Positions 33,247 through 42,168 are shown, counted from the first letter of the stretch. The stretch is DNA of 64,000 bases from Halospeciosus flavus (GCF_029814175.1 NZ_CP122312.1:806001-870000), one strand, 5' to 3'. Made by a program: numbers and translations. The notes: generated by a model not told the origin, from the sequence alone.

Positions 33247-33774
33247 TCAGTCGTCGACCGACGGCACGGCGTCGAGCGCCGCCTCGATTTCGCGGACGGC
33301 GGTGGCTCCGTCGGCCCGGTCGACGACGACGAGGAGCGTGTCCCCGGCGACGCCGGCCGCGGCGACCGTGACGCCGGTAACGTCGAGTCGGCCGATGACG
33401 GACCCGAGTGCGCGCGTGTCGACGTCGCCGCTCGCGAGGACGCCCGTGTAGTCGCCGCGGGTGTCGCTGTCGCCGTCACCTGTCCCGTCCGCGGCGGCGA
33501 ACCCCTGGCCGTTCACCGAGAACAGTCCGGCCCCGCCGTCTTCGACCGCGACGAGTCCGCTCTGCATCGTCACGCGGACGTCGCGGCTCTCCTCACCGTA
33601 CGTGAGGTCGTCGGCGTAGCGCCGGAGGGCCGTCGCGACGGCTTCCGTCCGGTCGCCGCCGACGGGGAGGAAGGCGGCCGCCTCGGTGTAGTTGACGACG
33701 TTCGCCGCGAGCGCGCGGTAGAGGAACGGTCGGGCACGGACCGCCGTGCGGGTCTCTTCAGCGAGTGAACTCAT
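33247..33774 (-). CDS. Conserved haloarchaeal protein of unknown function
   Basis: The 175-residue protein begins with a helical part (RARPFLYRALAANVVNYTEA, then ATALRRYADDLTYGE) that reads like a small helix bundle. A C-terminal alpha/beta part (SVIGRLDVTGVTVAAAGVAGDTLLVVVDR) has an ACT-like rhythm. I place the start at ATG 33774; longer starts at 33804 and 33840 add only low-complexity residues. It is divergent from cbiX across 111 nt, and I believe it belongs to a DUF family often found beside cbiX. No function is assigned. Confidence 0.6.
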   Translation of the reverse strand: MSSLAEETRTAVRARPFLYRALAANVVNYTEAAAFLPVGGDRTEAVATALRRYADDLTYGEESRDVRVTMQSGLVAVEDGGAGLFSVNGQGFAAADGTGDGDSDTRGDYTGVLASGDVDTRALGSVIGRLDVTGVTVAAAGVAGDTLLVVVDRADGATAVREIEAALDAVPSVDD

Positions 33775-33885
33775 GGTGTCCGCTCCTGCGTTCGTCTCGG
33801 CCATAGTCCGTGCGGTTCCGGGCCCCGGACGGTCGTCCATGCCGGCGAAGTCACTAAGGCGACGCTTCTCCTACATCTACCAGAC

Positions 33886-34911
33886 ATGAATCAGGGACAG
33901 GCGCTCGTCGTCGTCGGGCACGGCTCCCACCTCAACCCCGGGTCGAGTGAACCCGCGTTCGCGCACGCCGACACGATCCGCGAGACCGGCGCGTTCGACG
34001 AGGTTCGCGAAGCCTTCTGGAAGGAAGAGCCGTCGGTCCGCGAGGTACTCCGGACGCTGGAGTCCGAGGAGGTGTTCGTCGTCCCGCTGTTCGTCTCGGA
34101 GGGCTACTTCACCGAGGAAGTCGTCCCGCGGGAACTCCGTCTGGAGGGGTGGGACGACGCCGGGTGGGACTCCGACGGGACCGACGCCGACCACGTCACC
34201 CTCGAACCGACGGACGTCGAGAAGACGGTCCACTACTGCGGTCCCGTGGGGACGCACGACTCGATGAGCGACGTCATCGTCCAGCGCGCGCGGTCGGTGA
34301 TGGGTGGGGACGAGACCGGGAACGGAGACGAGGACGGAATCGGTGCGGAAGTCGGACTCGCCGTCGTCGGCCACGGCACCGAGCGCAACGAGAACTCCGC
34401 GAAGGCCATCTACTACCACGCCGAGCGTATCCGCGAGGCGGGACTCTTCGCGGAGGTGCGGGCGCTCTTCATGGACGAGGAGCCGGTCGTCGACGACGTC
34501 ACCGACCACTTCGAGGCGACCGACGTGGTGGTCGTCCCGCTGTTCGTCGCCGACGGCTTCCACACGCAGGAAGACATCCCCGAAGATGTGGGTCTCACCG
34601 ACGACTTCCGCGAGGGGTGGGACGTCCCCGCTACGGTCGACGGTCACCGTATCTGGTACGCCGGCGCCGTCGGGACCGAACCGCTCGTCGCCGACGTAGT
34701 CCTCGAACGGGCCGTCGAGGCCGGTGCGGACGCCACGGACGCCGTCGAACGGGTCCGCGAGCGGGCCGGTGGGAACGACACCGCTGTCGATGCCGACGCC
34801 GCCACTGGTGGCACTGGCGGTACCGACGACACCGCCGACGCCGACGCCGACAGCATCGAACGAACCGAACATACCGACGAGACGGACGGCCCGTGGGCCG
34901 TGGGTGAGTAG
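33886..34911 (+). CDS. cbiX: Two-domain CbiX-type chelatase
   Basis: The 341-residue protein has two tandem class II chelatase domains: ALVVVGHGSHLNPGSSEPAF begins the first and LAVVGHGTERNENSAKAIYY the second, each with the metal-binding His in GHG. The second half of each has VVPLFVSEGYFTEE or VVPLFVADGFHTQEDI, with further His/Glu ligands. It should insert Co2+ (or Ni2+/Fe2+) into sirohydrochlorin for cobalamin or related tetrapyrrole synthesis. A repetitive acidic tail (about residues 290-341) follows. The next gene, DR2241-type, starts at the base after its stop. Confidence 0.9.
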   Translation: MNQGQALVVVGHGSHLNPGSSEPAFAHADTIRETGAFDEVREAFWKEEPSVREVLRTLESEEVFVVPLFVSEGYFTEEVVPRELRLEGWDDAGWDSDGTDADHVTLEPTDVEKTVHYCGPVGTHDSMSDVIVQRARSVMGGDETGNGDEDGIGAEVGLAVVGHGTERNENSAKAIYYHAERIREAGLFAEVRALFMDEEPVVDDVTDHFEATDVVVVPLFVADGFHTQEDIPEDVGLTDDFREGWDVPATVDGHRIWYAGAVGTEPLVADVVLERAVEAGADATDAVERVRERAGGNDTAVDADAATGGTGGTDDTADADADSIERTEHTDETDGPWAVGE

Positions 34912-35982
34912 ATGTCCCAGGCTATCGCCGCCCTCCTCCAGCGGGCGACGGACGGAATCGACTTCGACGGTCTCGAAGTCGAGAGCACGGCCTACGGCTA
35001 CCGCTTCGAGACGCCCGAGCGCTCCGAGCGCGGCCTCGGAACCGACGAACTCCAGGACGTCGCCGCCGAGGACCCCTACGTCCGCAACTGGTACTACTGG
35101 GAGACGGCGGTCGGCGGCCACGGTACCCACCGCCGGGCGTTCCTCCGGTGGGTCGAACACGCCGACGAGCAACCGGTCGACGAACGACTGGCCGCGCTCA
35201 CCGGCGCGGGACTGACCCGCTCGTGGGGCGAACTCGAACTCACCGCCCGCGTCGAGGACGGCACCCACACCTACGAGGTGCGCCACGAGGACGACGCGGA
35301 CGTCCCCCTCGACGCCCTCGACACGTACGACGACCCGCTCGACGCCCGCCACCTCGTCGAGGAAGACGAGAAGGGGCGTTACCGTCCGCTGAAGACCGCC
35401 CCGACGCTCCAGACCGGGTGGGCGTTTTCGGACCTCGACGGCGACGCGCTCGTCGAGACGGTCGACTTCGTCTACCCCGCGACGGTCGCCAACTGGCACC
35501 GCGAGCGCGAGGACGAACTCGACGTCGAACACTGGGTAGAGACGGCCGACCGGCAGACCGGCATCTTCGACGTCGTCGACGAACTCCCGCGCGAGGCCCT
35601 GGAGTGGGCCGCCGAGGCCTGCTGTGCCGACTCGCAGTGTCTCAAACGCCGCGAGTGGGACTACAGCGAGGACGACGAACTCGACGTCCCCCGGGGAGAC
35701 GGGGAGTTCCCCTGCCGGGAGCCGTGCTCGCTGTTCGTCACGGCCGCGCGGAAGTTCACCACTCTCGAACGCGAGGAGAGCCGAGAGTACACTTTCGAAC
35801 TCACGCCGAGCGAGAAAGAACAACTGGAGGCGATACTCGACACCGTGGCCGACGGCGCGACCGACGAGATCCGCGAGGCCGACCTCGACGAGGGGGCCAA
35901 CCGCTACCGGGCGCGCTACCTCCGGGCGAAGCGGATGGACGGGGACGACCTCTCGGGGACCGCGACCGACGCCGACGAGTGA
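34912..35982 (+). CDS. DR2241-family iron-sulfur protein
   Basis: The 356-residue protein has two parts: an N-terminal domain with GLEVESTAYGYRFETPE-like sequence (here FDGLEVESTAYGYRFETPER) and a C-terminal part with the Cys cluster AACCADSQCLKRREW ... FPCREPCSLFV, suitable for a 4Fe-4S site. It is the family called DR2241, which is regularly linked with CbiX and may work with it in cobalt chelation or siroheme-type metabolism. It starts directly after the cbiX stop (coupled). Its stop TGA and the next gene's stop abut in the palindrome TGATCA. Confidence 0.8.
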   Translation: MSQAIAALLQRATDGIDFDGLEVESTAYGYRFETPERSERGLGTDELQDVAAEDPYVRNWYYWETAVGGHGTHRRAFLRWVEHADEQPVDERLAALTGAGLTRSWGELELTARVEDGTHTYEVRHEDDADVPLDALDTYDDPLDARHLVEEDEKGRYRPLKTAPTLQTGWAFSDLDGDALVETVDFVYPATVANWHREREDELDVEHWVETADRQTGIFDVVDELPREALEWAAEACCADSQCLKRREWDYSEDDELDVPRGDGEFPCREPCSLFVTAARKFTTLEREESREYTFELTPSEKEQLEAILDTVADGATDEIREADLDEGANRYRARYLRAKRMDGDDLSGTATDADE

Positions 35983-36549
35983 TCAAGCCTGTCGGCGGAG
36001 GAACAGTGCCGCCGACAGGCCCCCGAGGAGGACGACCGCGGCGACGAACGTCGCGAGCACGTCGCCGACGGTGAGGAACGCGAGGACGGTCACGAGCAGA
36101 CCGATAGAGACGAGCAGGAGCGGGACGAGCGTCTCGACGTCGCCGAGTTCGACGCCCTGGTCTTCCTCCTCTGGCTGGGGCGACCCCAGCGACTCGTCGA
36201 CCGCCACGGGTGGGTTCTCCGCGGTGGGGTCCGTCACCGTCACCTCGACCGGTTCGGTCTCGGCGCCGTAGCCCGTGACGACTTCGAGCGTCCCTGTGAC
36301 CGGGCGCTCGCCGCCGTTCCCGACGCGGACGTGGACGACCTGTGAGCTATCGGCGTCGAGGTAGACGTTCGTCGTGTCGAGACTCGCCACCCGAGAGAGC
36401 GCGTCGTCGAGGCGGACGTGGACGTGGGCCGGGGTTCCCTCGTTGACGAGGACGACGTCGAACGCGCCGGCAGTCTCGAACGAGGAGCGTTCGGCCGACA
36501 CGGAGTTCGTCCCGTCGTGGTTGACGTGGACAGTGAGGGTCCCGGGCAC
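35983..36549 (-). CDS. Haloarchaeal membrane-anchored beta protein, unknown function
   Basis: The 188-residue protein starts without a signal peptide and has ~110 residues of beta-sandwich type (TLTVHVNHDGTNSVSAERSS, then VVLVNEGTPAHVHVRLDDAL). A Pro/Glu linker leads to two C-terminal membrane helices (LVPLLLVSIGLLVTVLAFL and VLATFVAAVVLLGGLSAALF) ending FLRRQA. It probably sits in the membrane with the beta domain cytosolic or exported by the helices. It is tail-to-tail with the DR2241 gene. I do not recognise a named family with confidence. Confidence 0.6.
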   Translation of the reverse strand: MPGTLTVHVNHDGTNSVSAERSSFETAGAFDVVLVNEGTPAHVHVRLDDALSRVASLDTTNVYLDADSSQVVHVRVGNGGERPVTGTLEVVTGYGAETEPVEVTVTDPTAENPPVAVDESLGSPQPEEEDQGVELGDVETLVPLLLVSIGLLVTVLAFLTVGDVLATFVAAVVLLGGLSAALFLRRQA

Positions 36550-36603
36550 GGCCGAGACATACGCGCGACGGGAGAAAAAGGTTCAGGTAGCGAAGTGGAC
36601 GCG

Positions 36604-36804
36604 TCAGGCCGGGGTCTCCTCGCGCATGTCCGGCGGGAGGAGGTTCGGAATGCCCTCCTCGATGGGGTAGCGCTCGCCGCACTCGGTGCAGACGAGCGTC
36701 CCTTCGAGGATCTCCTCGCCGTCCTCGTCGCGTTCCTCGACGTCGAGTTCGAGGTCCTGCTTGTCCAGCGGACAGCAGATGATGTCCATCAGGTCCTCCT
36801 TCAT
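36604..36804 (-). CDS. Trm112-family methyltransferase activator
   Basis: The 66-residue protein is a Trm112/PF03966 zinc-ribbon protein: DIICCPLDKQDLELDVEE at the N-terminus, a loop with LVCTECGERYPIEEGIPNLL near the C-terminus. The four Cys positions CC and CTEC could hold zinc. In archaea Trm112 binds and activates several SAM methyltransferases that modify rRNA, tRNA and release factor. ATG 36804 was chosen over the 32-residue-longer frame because the extension is Cys/His/Pro-rich and unrelated to the family. Confidence 0.85.
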   Translation of the reverse strand: MKEDLMDIICCPLDKQDLELDVEERDEDGEEILEGTLVCTECGERYPIEEGIPNLLPPDMREETPA

Positions 36805-36898
36805 GCTCGAAAGCGAGGGGGGCGCCCGGCAAAAGTCTGCGGGTTCGACGCAGTGGTGAGGACACCCGTTTTTCGGCGTCGAACCAGTCCACTCACAC

Positions 36899-37123
36899 AT
36901 GGTCGACTTCAGCGAACGCCCCCTCGCCTACCTGCTCCGGCACGGCGTCGTGCTGTTCTGTCTCCTCCTCGTCGGCTTCGTGCTCGCGGGCGTCGTCGGC
37001 GCCGTCCTCGGCGTTGCCGCGATCCCCGAGAAACTCGACTTTCTCCACTCGCTCCCGCGCGTCGTCGAACTCGCGACGGTCCTCGTCGGCGTGCTCTACG
37101 CGGTGAAAGTTGGGACGGAGTAG
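36899..37123 (+). CDS. Small two-helix membrane protein
   Basis: The 74-residue protein has two strong hydrophobic stretches: VVLFCLLLVGFVLAGVVGAV and VELATVLVGVLYAVKV. It is divergent from the Trm112-like gene (94-nt gap) and followed by the repeat array at 37142. No catalytic motif or known family is evident. The short length, but clean amphipathic-free hydrophobic pattern and haloarchaeal acidic ends, support a real gene. Function unknown. Confidence 0.6.
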   Translation: MVDFSERPLAYLLRHGVVLFCLLLVGFVLAGVVGAVLGVAAIPEKLDFLHSLPRVVELATVLVGVLYAVKVGTE

Positions 37124-37141
37124 CCGACGCGGTGCCGACCG

Positions 37142-37256
37142 GCAACTGAGAAACTGGGCGCATATCTCGACAACGGCGGCCATATCTGAGTTGTGAGCCG
37201 AATATTCACGATATTCTGGCGATATCTGAGTTATCGCGGCGATAACTGAGAAATAG
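37142..37256. repeat. Second array of the ~20-nt repeat family
   Basis: Six units in 115 nt between the small membrane gene and purA. The exact 15-mer CATATCTCGACAACG (37161-37175) is shared with the array at 331-471. Other units are GATATCTGAGTTATCG, CATATCTGAGTTGTG and GATAACTGAGAAATAG, the last two in partial inverted relation. As in the first array, half-sites GATAAC/GTTATC recur in both orientations. Function unknown. Confidence 0.75.
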
Positions 37257-37277
37257 CCCGTCGAGGAACCGCGACTC

Positions 37278-38660
37278 CTACTGGTCGAAGGGGTCTTCCC
37301 GGACGATGGTTTGCTCGCGGCCGGGACCGACGCCGAGGGCGTAGGCCGGCACGCCGAGTTCGTCCTCGATGTACTCGACGTACGCCTGGGCCTCCGCGGA
37401 GAGGGCGTCGTAGCCCTCCTCGGCGACCGCGGCCCAGTCCTGTTCCTCCCAGCCGTCGAAGGTACGCAGGACCGGTTCACAGTCGGCCCACTGCTCGGTG
37501 GTGGCGGGGATGGTGTCGATCTTCTCGCCGTCGAGTTCGTAGGCGTGGCCGACCTTCACCTCGTCGAGCCCCGCGAGGACGTCGAGGTGGTTGAGGACGA
37601 AGCCGTCGAAGCCGTTGGCGCGGGTGGCGTGGCGGAGCATCGGTACGTCGAGCCACCCGACGCGGCGTGGGCGGCCGGTGACGGTGCCGTACTCGCCACC
37701 CTCCTCGCGGATGTAGGTCGCGAGTTCCTCGTTCTCGCCCGCGCCCTGCTCCTCGTAGTCCGGCGTGTCGCCGACGACGCCGCCGAGTTCCGTCGGCATC
37801 GGGCCGCTCCCGACGCGCGTGAGGTAGCCCTTGACGATACCGACGACTTCGCCGCCGCCGACGACGCCCGGACTGAGACCGGTGCCGGTTGCGGCGCCGC
37901 CCGCGGTCGGGTTCGAGGACGTGACGAAGGGGTAGTTCCCGTGGTCGATGTCGATGAGGGTGCCCTGTGCCCCCTCCAGCATGACGTTCTCGTCGGCCTC
38001 GATGGCGTCGGCGAGGAAGTTGCCGGCGTCGACGGTCATGTCGTTCTCCGCGAGGCGCTCGCCGAACGCACGGTACTCCTCGAAGAGCGCGTCGACGTCG
38101 AACGCCTCGGGGTTCTCCAGGTCGTCGACGTCGAGGTCGTAGACGTCCTCGACGATGGCCCGCTTCTGCGGGACGGCGTACTCCAGACGCTCGCGGAGGA
38201 CCTCGGGGTCGAGGAGGTCGCCGACGCGGACGCCGCGGCGGCCGGCCTTGTCCTCGTAGGTGGGACCGATGCCCCGTCCCGTGGTGCCGACTTCCTGGTC
38301 CTCCTCGCTCTTCGCCTCTTCCTCGATGCCGTCGAGGACGCGGTGGTAGGGGAGGATGACGTGTGCGCGTCGGGCGACGCGGACGTCGGGGTCGAGGCCG
38401 CGCTCACGGAGCGCGTCGATCTCGTCGAACAGCGTCCGCGGGTTGACGACACAGCCGTTACCGAGGACGCCGGTCTTGCCGCGAACCGCACCGCTCGGGA
38501 CGAGCGAGAGTTTGTACTCTTCGCCGCCCTCGACGACGGTGTGGCCGGCGTTGTCGCCGCCCTGGTAGCGAGCGACGACGTCCGCGGGGTCGCCGTACAG
38601 GTCGACGACACCGCCCTTGCCTTCGTCGCCCAGTTGGGCGCCGACGATGGTGACAGTCAT
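37278..38660 (-). CDS. purA: Adenylosuccinate synthetase
   Basis: The 460-residue enzyme joins IMP and Asp with GTP on the way to AMP. Motifs include VGAQLGDEGKGGVVDLY (P-loop-like), GDNAGHTVV, the IMP site TTGRGIGPTYEDKAGR, the Arg-rich GRPRRVGWLDVPM and the GTP-binding NHLDVLAGLDEV region. ATG 38660 gives the normal TVTIVGAQLGDEG start; the open frame further upstream to 38786 is not like PurA. A TTTAG element about 25 nt before the ATG suggests a leaderless message. It is tail-adjacent to the repeat array. Confidence 0.96.
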   Translation of the reverse strand: MTVTIVGAQLGDEGKGGVVDLYGDPADVVARYQGGDNAGHTVVEGGEEYKLSLVPSGAVRGKTGVLGNGCVVNPRTLFDEIDALRERGLDPDVRVARRAHVILPYHRVLDGIEEEAKSEEDQEVGTTGRGIGPTYEDKAGRRGVRVGDLLDPEVLRERLEYAVPQKRAIVEDVYDLDVDDLENPEAFDVDALFEEYRAFGERLAENDMTVDAGNFLADAIEADENVMLEGAQGTLIDIDHGNYPFVTSSNPTAGGAATGTGLSPGVVGGGEVVGIVKGYLTRVGSGPMPTELGGVVGDTPDYEEQGAGENEELATYIREEGGEYGTVTGRPRRVGWLDVPMLRHATRANGFDGFVLNHLDVLAGLDEVKVGHAYELDGEKIDTIPATTEQWADCEPVLRTFDGWEEQDWAAVAEEGYDALSAEAQAYVEYIEDELGVPAYALGVGPGREQTIVREDPFDQ

Positions 38661-38882
38661 AGTCGGACGTTCCGTTTCCCCCGCTAAACCGGTTACGGTC
38701 CTCGCCGGAGAAATGTACACGTCGATGCACCATTCATCAGACGATGTGGGAGAAAAGGACACGGACGCCCAATAGAAGCGGGACACAACGGTTAATAAGT
38801 CCGGGTCCGAAGCCGTGAGTGAACGACGGCGCCGACTCGTTGAGTAACCTTTAAACGCAGCTAAGACGAGTTAACAAATGCC

Positions 38883-39176
38883 ATGATAGACCGACTTGAG
38901 AAGGAAGTCGATATGCTCGAACGGCATCTGGAGGTCCTCCGGATGGTCATCGAGAGCGAGCCCATCGGTATCGTGAAGATGTCCAACGAGACGGGCTATC
39001 CCCACCACAAGGTCCGCTACTCCCTGCGCGTCCTCGAAGAGGAGAACCTCATCGAGCCGTCGAGCCAGGGTGCCATCACGACCGAGCGTACCGAGGAGTT
39101 CGTCGAGGAACTCGACGAGAAGGTCGACGAGATCATCGACAAACTCGAGTCGATGAAGATCGAGACCGAAGACTAG
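38883..39176 (+). CDS. Small winged-helix regulator with coiled-coil end
   Basis: The 97-residue protein has a helical start (DRLEKEVDMLERHLEVLRMV), a winged-helix core (KMSNETGYPHHKVRYSLRVL) and a charged C-terminal helix (ELDEKVDEIIDKLESM). The family is common in haloarchaea, but its targets are unknown. A TATA element CCTTTAAACG (38848-38857) lies about 27 nt upstream of the ATG, predicting a leaderless mRNA. It is divergent from purA and overlaps the next, convergent gene by 4 nt at the stop codons. Confidence 0.8.
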   Translation: MIDRLEKEVDMLERHLEVLRMVIESEPIGIVKMSNETGYPHHKVRYSLRVLEEENLIEPSSQGAITTERTEEFVEELDEKVDEIIDKLESMKIETED

Positions 39177-41347
39177 AGTTCCGGAACCGTCACGTGGAAC
39201 GACTCGTTTCTGTCTTCGACTAAGCAGAGGTGGAAGCCCCGCTTCCGGCTCACTTTCACGAAACTGTCCTTGTCGCTGCCCCGGAGGAACCCGCCTTCGT
39301 CGACCGACTCGTCGGCGACTTCGAGTGCCCCGGGTTCGAAGAAACTCGACGTGACGTAGATAGCGCTCGCGAGCGTCTCGCTCCCCGAGGCGACGGTTCG
39401 TGCGGCGCCGACGAGGTCGTCCATCGCGTCGCCAGTGACGGGGTCGCGGCTCTCTTCGAGGTCGGCCACGACTAACGGGTTGCCCATCCGGTCGCGGAGG
39501 ACCACGTCGAAGGTGTGGGACACTTCGCTTCCGTCTTCGCCCGGGACCGCGACGGTTCCGTCGAGTTCGGCGCGGTCGACCTGCGCGACGGCCTCGAAGA
39601 GGTCCGATAGTCCGCTCCGGTGACCGGTGTCGAGTATCTCGTAGGGCAGTTCGCGGACGGCCCACGAGACGAACCGGTAGGGGGCGCTCGTCTCGAGGAA
39701 GCGCTCGAACCGCTCGCCGTCGACGGTCACGTCCGTCGCGTCGAAACGCGTGTGGTGTTCGAGGCGGAGGTTGGCGTTGATCTGCTCGGCGGTCGCGTCG
39801 CCGCTCTCCAGTGCGTCGAGCGTCGGGTCGGCCTTCGACTCGTAGCGGACGAAGAGGTTCGTCCCCGAGAGGGCCTCCGCGGGTGACCGGTCCTCGGCGC
39901 CAGACTGGCCGGCGTTCCCGTGGCCGGTCGCCGTCGCCGCGTTCGCTCGCGCCTCCGCGAGTTGCTCTTCGAGCGTCTCGACGCGGGCCGCGAGGTCGTC
40001 GCGTTCCTCGTGGAGTCGGTCGAGTTCCGCCCGCCGGTCGTCGAGTCGACGCTCGGCCTCGTCGAGTGCCTCTTCGAGCGACTCGATTCGTTCGTCGCGC
40101 TCCGCGACGGCCGCCTGCAACTCCTGGACGCGTTCCGAGACACGCGACTCGTCGGCAGACGTCGCTGTTTCCGTCTCCGCTGGCTCCGCGGAGACGCCCG
40201 CCGCGTCTCGCTCGCGTCGGTCGGCGGGGACGTCGGTCTCCGTCACGGCACCGGACGCGGGTTCGTCGGCCACACCGGTCCCGTCAGTCGCCCCACGCGC
40301 GGTGGCCCCACTGGCCGCCGCGTCCGTGGCGCTGTCACGGCTCTCGTCGGGGTCGATGGCGGGGACCGACGTGGTTTCGCGCCACGCTTCCTCCTCGGCG
40401 AACGTGCTCTCGTCGGCCGGTTCGGTGTCGGTCTCCTCGGCTTCCTCCGACTTCACGTCCACTGGCTCCGCCGCGTCCGCTGTGTCCGCCGTGCCCGCCG
40501 TGTCCGCCGCGTCAGACCGTTCTGGCGTCAGACCGGTCTCGGTCGCCGCGTGCGCAGCCGCCTCGTCCGGTCGCTCGGGCTCGGAGCCGACGCCGGAGTC
40601 CACACTGGTCACGTCGGCCGTCTCAGTGGCGTCGGCGGTAGCCTCGACAGCGTCGGCGTCGGCGTCGTCGTTGGAGTCGACGCTGGTCGTGTCGGTGCTG
40701 TCGGCGTCGACGGCCCCGACTGCCGCCGCGCCGGTCTCCGCGGCGGCCGTCGACTCGTCGGTCGATTCGTCGGTCGGTTCCTCGACTGGTTCGTCGACTG
40801 GCTCCTCGGGTTCGGGGAGGTCCACGATGTCGAGGTCGACCGAGACGACTTCGTAGAGACCGACCTCGTCGGCGGCGCGCTCGAAGGCCTCCTCGCCGGT
40901 GACGGTCTCCTCGCTCGCACCGACGAAGGCGGCGCTCATCGAGCGTCCGCCGTAGTAGACGGTGAAGTAGTCGCCACTGAGGACGTTCTCTGAGAGTTCG
41001 ACGTAGCCGACGAAGTTCCCGTCGGTGAGCGTCTCATCCGTCTCCGAGAGCGGTGTGTCCTCGGTGTAGTACGTCGCTCGGGTCTCGCCGCCGGTCTCCA
41101 GCATCGCGAAGAGCAGCGGGAGCGAGAGGTGGGGCGCCTCGTAGACCGTCCCGGAGGCGTCCGCGAAGTCCTCGACGTCCCCCTCGAACACCCCGACGAC
41201 GCGGCCGTTGAGTGCGAACAGCCAGGTATCGTCGGCCACGACGGCCCCCGAGAAGGAGGCGTCCGCGAGGTCGTGGAGCGCCCTGTAGCCACCGGAGAAC
41301 GGACGCGACTCCCACGACTCGACGTGGTCGACTGTACGGGTCTGCAT
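39173..41347 (-). CDS. Large coiled-coil protein with haloarchaeal N- and C-terminal domains
   Basis: The 724-residue protein has an N-terminal ~165-residue domain (FSGGYRALHDLADASFSGAV), a long acidic Thr/Ser/Asp/Ala-rich region (about 170-400) with little predicted structure, a coiled coil (about 405-470, heptads in ERIESLEEALDEAERRLDDR) and a C-terminal ~230-residue domain. The latter holds TFDVVLRDRMGNPLVVADLE, reminiscent of the D...ExK strand-turn-strand of restriction-like nucleases, though the last residue is Glu. A conserved haloarchaeal protein of unknown role; it is not secreted. Its stop overlaps the wHTH gene's by 4 nt. Confidence 0.7.
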   Translation of the reverse strand: MQTRTVDHVESWESRPFSGGYRALHDLADASFSGAVVADDTWLFALNGRVVGVFEGDVEDFADASGTVYEAPHLSLPLLFAMLETGGETRATYYTEDTPLSETDETLTDGNFVGYVELSENVLSGDYFTVYYGGRSMSAAFVGASEETVTGEEAFERAADEVGLYEVVSVDLDIVDLPEPEEPVDEPVEEPTDESTDESTAAAETGAAAVGAVDADSTDTTSVDSNDDADADAVEATADATETADVTSVDSGVGSEPERPDEAAAHAATETGLTPERSDAADTAGTADTADAAEPVDVKSEEAEETDTEPADESTFAEEEAWRETTSVPAIDPDESRDSATDAAASGATARGATDGTGVADEPASGAVTETDVPADRRERDAAGVSAEPAETETATSADESRVSERVQELQAAVAERDERIESLEEALDEAERRLDDRRAELDRLHEERDDLAARVETLEEQLAEARANAATATGHGNAGQSGAEDRSPAEALSGTNLFVRYESKADPTLDALESGDATAEQINANLRLEHHTRFDATDVTVDGERFERFLETSAPYRFVSWAVRELPYEILDTGHRSGLSDLFEAVAQVDRAELDGTVAVPGEDGSEVSHTFDVVLRDRMGNPLVVADLEESRDPVTGDAMDDLVGAARTVASGSETLASAIYVTSSFFEPGALEVADESVDEGGFLRGSDKDSFVKVSRKRGFHLCLVEDRNESFHVTVPEL

Positions 41348-41457
41348 ATCAGTTCGGAGGCCGCTGCCACGTATAATACTTTCCGGGGCGACGGGCCGGC
41401 GCGGGTGCTACGCGGCGGGGGTTCGGCGGAGAAACGAGCGGACTCGAGTCGCGAAAG

Positions 41458-41736
41458 TTACAGTTTCGAGGAGGCGTCGTCGGCGAGTTCCTCCATCCGC
41501 TTGCTGATGCGGCCGGCGCTGGAGAACTCGTCTTCGCTCATCGCCGTCGCGAGCGCGTTCCCGAGGACGAACACGGCGTGTTTGTGCTCGCTCTTGGACT
41601 TGTGGACGTGCGACGGGTCGACGTCGAGTTGCTCGTAGGCTTCGAAGGCGTCCTCGTCGACACCCTCGTAGTCGAGGAAACTCTCCTTGATCTCCACCAT
41701 CTCCTCGTGGAGCTCCAGCAGTTCGTCCTTGTGCAT
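41458..41736 (-). CDS. UPF0058 family protein
   Basis: The 92-residue protein is the haloarchaeal/methanogen UPF0058 family: MHKDELLELHEEMVEIKESF at the N-terminus, DPSHVHKSKSEHKHAVFVLG in the middle and SAGRISKRMEELADDA at the end. It is all helical and His/Lys-rich in the centre, unusual in this acidic proteome. The function is unknown. It is 110 nt upstream of the coiled-coil gene on the same strand, with its own start. Confidence 0.88.
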   Translation of the reverse strand: MHKDELLELHEEMVEIKESFLDYEGVDEDAFEAYEQLDVDPSHVHKSKSEHKHAVFVLGNALATAMSEDEFSSAGRISKRMEELADDASSKL

Positions 41737-41824
41737 GACTTACCGTTGTGTTGGCCGTTCGTGGGGATAAGCCTTGCTCGCCAACCGCTGACACGAGCGG
41801 ACGCGGACGCGAGACGCGAAAGAA

Positions 41825-42037
41825 TTAGAAGACGTATTCGTCTTCGTGGCCCATCATACCGCCCTCCTCTTCGAGGCTCGCCTCGTCTTCCATGGGTCCG
41901 CTGGTCTTGTACGCCTTGATTCCTGCCGAGAGGAGTTGCTCGACGGCTTCCTCGCGGCTCACGAACTCGCCCTTCTCGACGAGTTGGGCGATCTGCATCT
42001 CGATGTGGTCTGGGATGTTGATCTCGACAGTGGGCAT
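41825..42037 (-). CDS. Small RHH (CopG-like) DNA-binding protein
   Basis: The 70-residue protein has an RHH domain at its N-terminus (TVEINIPDHIEMQIAQLVEK, then FVSREEAVEQLLSAGIKAYK) and an acidic Met/Gly tail (EDEASLEEEGGMMGHEDEYV). It probably acts as a dimeric repressor; the target is unknown. On the minus strand two TATA-like elements, TTTATACACGG (about 35 nt upstream) and TTTATAGC directly before the ATG, could mark its promoter and an autoregulatory site. Confidence 0.75.
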   Translation of the reverse strand: MPTVEINIPDHIEMQIAQLVEKGEFVSREEAVEQLLSAGIKAYKTSGPMEDEASLEEEGGMMGHEDEYVF

Positions 42038-42168
42038 GCTATAAACGGGACTTTGCTACAGCCGTGTATAAACTTGGCGGGCACCTGCCTCTGAACGAAA
42101 TTCGGCGCGTCTCGCCGCCGGTCGCGGTCATCGGTAGGCATACGTGGGTCAGTCGACTACGTCGAGAC

